From Bacillota bacterium (lineage in GTDB: Bacteria; Bacillota; Clostridia; Tissierellales; Sedimentibacteraceae): a stretch of 8,044 bases of DNA. Position numbers and translations under genes: made by a program. Within the stretch, counting starts at the first letter, position 1, and every line of letters starts with the position of its first letter. The notes under the pieces were generated by a model that was not told the origin of the DNA, did not search any database, and saw only the letters and a list, made by a program, of their open reading frames with translations. This document shows positions 5,166 to 8,044 of this stretch, in pieces. Location of the stretch: positions 1 through 8,044 of the forward strand of contig JAEZGU010000333.1 of NCBI GenBank assembly GCA_023416855.1. The letters are read 5' to 3'.

Positions 5166-5680
5166 TCCTCCTCAGATTCGATGTTTAAGCATGGAAGTTC
5201 ATTGATAGAATTTAAGCCGAAATGTCTTAAGAACTCGTCAGTTGTAGCATATAAAGTAGGTCTTCCCGGCTTATCCAATTTGCCTACTTCTTTTATTAAC
5301 TGTTTATCTAACAAGCCTTTAACAACATTTGAACATTTAACTCCTCGTATTAACTCTATCTCGACTCTTGTGACCGGTTGTTTGTAAGCAATTATAGATA
5401 ATGTTTCCATAGCTGCATTAGACAAGCTTTTATTAACTGTTGTTTGAAGTAGATTTTGAATGTATAAATGATTTTCTTTTTTAGTTGTTATTTGATATGA
5501 GTTACCAAATTTTTGTATGATTAAACCACTATCCTTATTATTAACAGAATGTTCGATCATTTCATCCAAAATATTAGAAATAGTTTTTTCGGGGAGTTCT
5601 AATATTTTTGAAATCTCACTAAGCCCTAATGGTTCTCCCCAAGCAAAAAGTAGGCTTTCTAAAACACTTTTAATATTCAT
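5153..5680 (-). CDS. scpB: Segregation and condensation protein B (ScpB)
   Basis: Kleisin-interacting winged-helix subunit of the bacterial SMC condensin; it dimerises, binds ScpA and is needed for chromosome compaction and segregation. The 175 residues are within the family range. Features are the N-terminal ESLLFAWGEPLGLSEIS (8-24), the central helix-strand ETLSIIAYKQPVTR (92-105) followed by EIELIRGV (107-114), and the C-terminal GRPTLYATTDEFLRHFGL (139-156), with a short acidic tail. Start is ATG at 5680 with GGAG six bases upstream; the TAG stop of scpA forms part of this ribosome binding site (TAGGAG), so the two genes are tightly coupled, nine bases apart. A terminator hairpin encloses the stop codon. 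Confidence 0.97.
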   Translation of the reverse strand: MNIKSVLESLLFAWGEPLGLSEISKILELPEKTISNILDEMIEHSVNNKDSGLIIQKFGNSYQITTKKENHLYIQNLLQTTVNKSLSNAAMETLSIIAYKQPVTRVEIELIRGVKCSNVVKGLLDKQLIKEVGKLDKPGRPTLYATTDEFLRHFGLNSINELPCLNIESEEEKAT

Positions 5681-5689
5681 CTTTGTCTC

Positions 5690-6406
5690 CTATGGAAGCA
5701 TAATAATATCGCTGTATGTATCATTTTGTAATATTTTAATACTATGTTTGTTTGATAGCTCTAAAACAGCTAAAAAAGTAGTTATCACAAATTCTCTGGT
5801 TATTTGCTCTTTTTCTTTAAACAATGAAAATAATGATACACGCCCTTGAGTTTTAAGCTTTTTCAACAGTACATCAACACAGTCCTTAACACTGTAATTT
5901 TCTCTATAAACTTTTATTTTTTCTTCATCAACAATTTTTAGGTTTTGATTTTTTAAAAGAGAAATAAAAATATTGTATAACTCATAAATATTTAACTCAT
6001 TTAATGAAAGCTGCTCCACCTTTACATCAGAAGTTATCGCTAATTCTTCTCTTGGTTTAGAAAAATAATAGCTGCTTTCATCTTCAAATTTCTTTAGTTT
6101 TTCGGATGCTTCCTTAAACATTTTGTATTCCAACAATTTATTTACTAATTCAGTTCTAGGATCTTCTTCTTTTTCTTTTTGAGGTAGTAGCATTTGTGAT
6201 TTTATTTCTATTAGTGTTGATGCCATTAAAATAAATTCGCTTGCTACATTCATATTAAACTGAATCATTTGATCCAAATATTCAATATATTGGTCTGTTA
6301 TTTCTGATATAGGTATATCATAAATATCAACTTCTTTAATTTCAATCAAATGATATAGTAATTCGAAAGGTCCTTGAAATACATTTAAATTTACGGAATA
6401 ATCCAT
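5690..6406 (-). CDS. scpA: Segregation and condensation protein A (ScpA, kleisin)
   Basis: Kleisin subunit that bridges the SMC heads and neck in the bacterial condensin complex together with ScpB. The 238 residues match the family length. The N-terminal SMC-neck-binding domain is recognisable from FQGPFELLYHLIE (10-22) and VDIYDIPISEITDQYIEYL (26-44), then a helix with SEFILMASTLIEIKSQMLLP (56-75), a charged central linker, and a C-terminal winged-helix domain (about 168-238, with VSLFSLF and a final FVITTFLAVLELSNKH helix) that contacts the SMC head. ATG at 6406 has AGAGG seven bases upstream. It follows dacF by 13 bases with no terminator and leads directly into scpB, so dacF-scpA-scpB is likely one transcript. 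Confidence 0.97.
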   Translation of the reverse strand: MDYSVNLNVFQGPFELLYHLIEIKEVDIYDIPISEITDQYIEYLDQMIQFNMNVASEFILMASTLIEIKSQMLLPQKEKEEDPRTELVNKLLEYKMFKEASEKLKKFEDESSYYFSKPREELAITSDVKVEQLSLNELNIYELYNIFISLLKNQNLKIVDEEKIKVYRENYSVKDCVDVLLKKLKTQGRVSLFSLFKEKEQITREFVITTFLAVLELSNKHSIKILQNDTYSDIIMLP

Positions 6407-6419
6407 TGTTCAACCTCTG

Positions 6420-7577
6420 TTACTTAATGTAATTTTTCAAAAAATTCTTGTAATAAAAATTAAATAACCCTTCCTTTTCTATTTTTTTTTCAGGAAACAG
6501 TTCAAATTCTCCAAGAAGTTGCCCATCCTTATAAAGAGTTGCTTTTCCAATGGCTGTATCTTGGCTTATTGGGGCTTTTAATTTTTCATCTATTACATAT
6601 TCTAAATTAAAATCTTCAACCTTGCAATTACTTTCTGTAAAATAATTGATATTTTCTTTACTAACTACGTTAAAAACTTCTTCTTTGCCAGCATATACCG
6701 GAGAAGTTGTGATTACTTCACCTTTTTTATGAAACAATATATTTTTGAAATTTGCAAATCCTTCATTTAAAAGCTTTGTTGTTTCATTAAATCTAACTTT
6801 TGTATTGTCACAACCTAACACTACCGCTATTAGTGTAGTATCATTTCTTCTTGCAGCTGCTGACAAGCAATACTTTGCTTCTGTTGTGTAGCCTGTTTTA
6901 CCTCCTAAAAGGCCTTCGTAATTGTTTATTAGTCTATTAGTATTGACTAACACTTGTTCGGAGTCTTTTTCCTTGCCTACATACACAGAATCCATCCATG
7001 TTAACATATATTCGTTTACATAATTATATTTAAGTAACTCTTTTGTCATTATTGCAATGTCACTTGCTGTTGTCAGATGTTCAGGTTCTGGTAACCCTGT
7101 CACATTAACAAAATTTGTATTGTTCATACCAAGTTCTTTTGCTCTATCATTCATTGCTTTAACACAGCTTTCAACAGAACCGTACATAAACTCTGCCATT
7201 GCTACTGAAGCATCATTTGCTGAACGCATTGCTATTGCTTTAAGCATACTCTCAACAGTTTGAGTTTCAAAAGCTTCTAAATATATTTGGCTACCTCCCA
7301 TTCCGGCAGCATTCTCTGAAATGGTCAACTCTTGATCAAGAGTTATTTCACCATTTTCCATCTTTTCTGAAATTAAAACTAAAAGCATAATTTTCGTAAT
7401 GCTTGCCGGTTGCATTTTATCATGTGCGTTTTTTTCAAACAATATTTTACCATCATCAGCATTAATCAATATAGCTGCCTTTGATTGCAGGCTTTCTGCT
7501 TCAATTCCATATACAGGTACAATCATTAAACTAAAAATTAATGCCATTAAAAAAAATATGGCTATTTTCTTCTTCAT
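6420..7577 (-). CDS. dacF: D-alanyl-D-alanine carboxypeptidase DacF (peptidase S11, PBP5-like)
   Basis: Exported DD-carboxypeptidase that removes the terminal D-Ala of peptidoglycan pentapeptides; DacF-type enzymes in Bacillus act in the forespore. The 385 residues have a signal peptide (MKKK, hydrophobic core about 5-22, cleavage near residues 24-29). All three catalytic boxes are intact: SITK at 59-62 (nucleophile Ser59), SAN at 119-121, and KTG at 227-229. The C-terminal PBP5-like beta-domain ends in an aromatic and basic amphipathic helix (NFYYKNFLKNYIK), probably a membrane anchor. ATG at 7577 is chosen for the strong AAGGAGG eight bases upstream and the standard signal peptide; an in-frame ATG at 7613 adds 12 residues that lack a good ribosome site. 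It lies downstream of deoB, an arrangement common in Clostridia, and upstream of scpA. Confidence 0.94.
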   Translation of the reverse strand: MKKKIAIFFLMALIFSLMIVPVYGIEAESLQSKAAILINADDGKILFEKNAHDKMQPASITKIMLLVLISEKMENGEITLDQELTISENAAGMGGSQIYLEAFETQTVESMLKAIAMRSANDASVAMAEFMYGSVESCVKAMNDRAKELGMNNTNFVNVTGLPEPEHLTTASDIAIMTKELLKYNYVNEYMLTWMDSVYVGKEKDSEQVLVNTNRLINNYEGLLGGKTGYTTEAKYCLSAAARRNDTTLIAVVLGCDNTKVRFNETTKLLNEGFANFKNILFHKKGEVITTSPVYAGKEEVFNVVSKENINYFTESNCKVEDFNLEYVIDEKLKAPISQDTAIGKATLYKDGQLLGEFELFPEKKIEKEGLFNFYYKNFLKNYIK

Positions 7578-7602
7578 AAAAACTACCTCCTTTTTATGAA
7601 TT

Positions 7603-7632
7603 ATAATAACCATATTTGGTTGAGATATACAA
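7603..7632 (-). promoter_or_regulatory. Candidate dacF promoter (sigma-A-like, overlapping a weak forespore-sigma-like match)
   Basis: On the minus strand TTGTAT (7627-7632) and TATTAT (7603-7608) are separated by 18 bp, giving a start near 7596 and a very short leader before the AAGGAGG at 7586-7592. The same DNA contains GTATA (7626-7630), 14 bp, then GGTTATTAT (7603-7611), which resembles the sigma-F consensus used by Bacillus dacF. An alternative TATAAT at 7600-7605 has no good -35. Neither reading is secure. Confidence 0.4.
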
Positions 7633-7634
7633 TT

Positions 7635-7653
7635 GTCTTATGATTCATCAGAC
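7635..7653. promoter_or_regulatory. 19-bp near-perfect dyad just upstream of the dacF promoter
   Basis: GTCTTATGATTCATCAGAC is symmetric around position 7644 with eight of nine half-site positions paired; only 7639/7649 mismatch. It ends two bases before the predicted -35 element. An upstream regulator binding site is possible. It has no flanking T-run of terminator type on the minus strand. Confidence 0.4.
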
Positions 7654-7714
7654 TCTTTTCATTAAGCGTTAAAAATTGTCGAATAAATATATATTTTGGC
7701 TATTTCCTAGATAA

Positions 7715-8044
7715 TCACTTTAATATATTTCCTGCCACGCTCTTTCCTGATATATCATTATCTATTTTTAATAAATCAAGAACTGTCTTACCTATATCTG
7801 AGAAAGAATCAAGGATACCAAGGTTATTGTTATCCTTAATATTTTTTCCATAGAATATTAAAGGAATATATTCTCTTGAATGGTCTGTGCTATCTGTTGT
7901 AGGGTCGCAACCATGGTCAGCTGTTATAATAAGTATATCATCATCCTTTAAATTTGAAATAATTTCAGGAAGCTTACCATCAAAATATTTTAATGCGTTA
8001 GCATAGCCTTCAACATCATTCCTATGTCCATAAACCATATCAAA
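7715..8044 (-). CDS. deoB: Phosphopentomutase (DeoB), C-terminal part, cut by right window edge
   Basis: Interconverts (deoxy)ribose 1-phosphate and 5-phosphate in nucleoside salvage; a cytoplasmic Mn-dependent enzyme of the alkaline phosphatase superfamily. The last 109 residues of a protein usually near 390 are visible and the frame is open to the edge (the ATG at 8038 is internal). The fragment begins FDMVYGHRNDVEGYANAL, then LIITADHGCDPT and STDHSREYIPL. Asp2, His7, Asp43, His44 and His55 of the fragment have the spacing of five of the six metal ligands known from Bacillus phosphopentomutase. A TGA stop ends it at 7715. No convincing terminator follows, so some transcription may continue into dacF across the 137-base gap. 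Confidence 0.96.
   Translation of the reverse strand, partial: FDMVYGHRNDVEGYANALKYFDGKLPEIISNLKDDDILIITADHGCDPTTDSTDHSREYIPLIFYGKNIKDNNNLGILDSFSDIGKTVLDLLKIDNDISGKSVAGNILK

Noticed and set aside
7578..7613. Upstream in-frame ATG that would extend DacF by 12 residues
   Set aside because: It would put charged residues before a standard MKKK signal peptide, and the strong AAGGAGG lies inside this stretch, correctly spaced for the ATG at 7577.
7680..7714. AT-rich palindromic stretch after deoB as a terminator
   Set aside because: The only pairings are AT alternations (around AAATATATATTT) and a three-base stem with no GC-rich arm, so it does not support an intrinsic terminator.
1..8044. CRISPR arrays, insertion sequences, attachment sites, tRNA or rRNA genes, defence or prophage genes
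   Set aside because: I looked for repeats, transposase or recombinase motifs and RNA gene signatures and saw none. Gene content and codon use are uniform and chromosomal.

Overview
The window looks like chromosome of an AT-rich, low-GC Gram-positive anaerobe, probably a spore-forming Clostridia/Tissierellia-type bacterium. The grounds are A/T-biased codon use, strong AGGAGG-type ribosome binding sites, TTG and GTG starts, ferredoxin-linked 2-oxoacid oxidation genes, and a dacF-scpA-scpB-(ytfI)-ytfJ-dac-rluB gene order that is familiar from Firmicutes. Species cannot be named from the sequence. Every supported gene is on the minus strand, so transcription runs from high to low coordinates.

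From the right edge: the C-terminal part of deoB (phosphopentomutase, 7715-8044, cut by the edge); an intergenic region with a promoter-like sequence and a 19-bp dyad (7578-7714); dacF (6420-7577), scpA (5690-6406) and scpB (5153-5680) closely packed; a hairpin terminator around the scpB stop codon; a short membrane-anchored ORF in the ytfI/DUF2953 position (4760-5131); a divergent ytfJ/gerW gene (4295-4675); a second D-Ala-D-Ala carboxypeptidase (3262-4305) with its own terminator; a promoter with an inverted repeat at the predicted transcription start; rluB (2432-3145) overlapping a YtqB/MnmM-type methyltransferase (1857-2432); another terminator; and a separate promoter driving korD-korA-korB (1-1668, korB cut by the left edge).

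Functionally there are four blocks: nucleoside catabolism (deoB); a cell-cycle and envelope block (two penicillin-binding-protein-5-like carboxypeptidases around the condensin subunits ScpA/ScpB, plus sporulation-associated YtfJ); RNA modification (RluB on 23S rRNA, MnmM on tRNA wobble uridine); and energy metabolism (KorDAB, oxidising 2-oxoglutarate or a related 2-oxoacid with ferredoxin as acceptor).

I see no mobile element, CRISPR array, tRNA or rRNA, and no clear novel multigene system; this is mostly ordinary core chromosome. The items worth a second look are regulatory and evolutionary: paired direct repeats on the kor promoter, an inverted repeat at the rluB start site, three hairpins that enclose stop codons, an altered KTG box in one carboxypeptidase, and the shortened or divergent ytfI/ytfJ pair with spmAB absent from its usual place. 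No gene-free stretch exceeds 300 bases; the longest, 1669-1856, holds the kor control region and a terminator.
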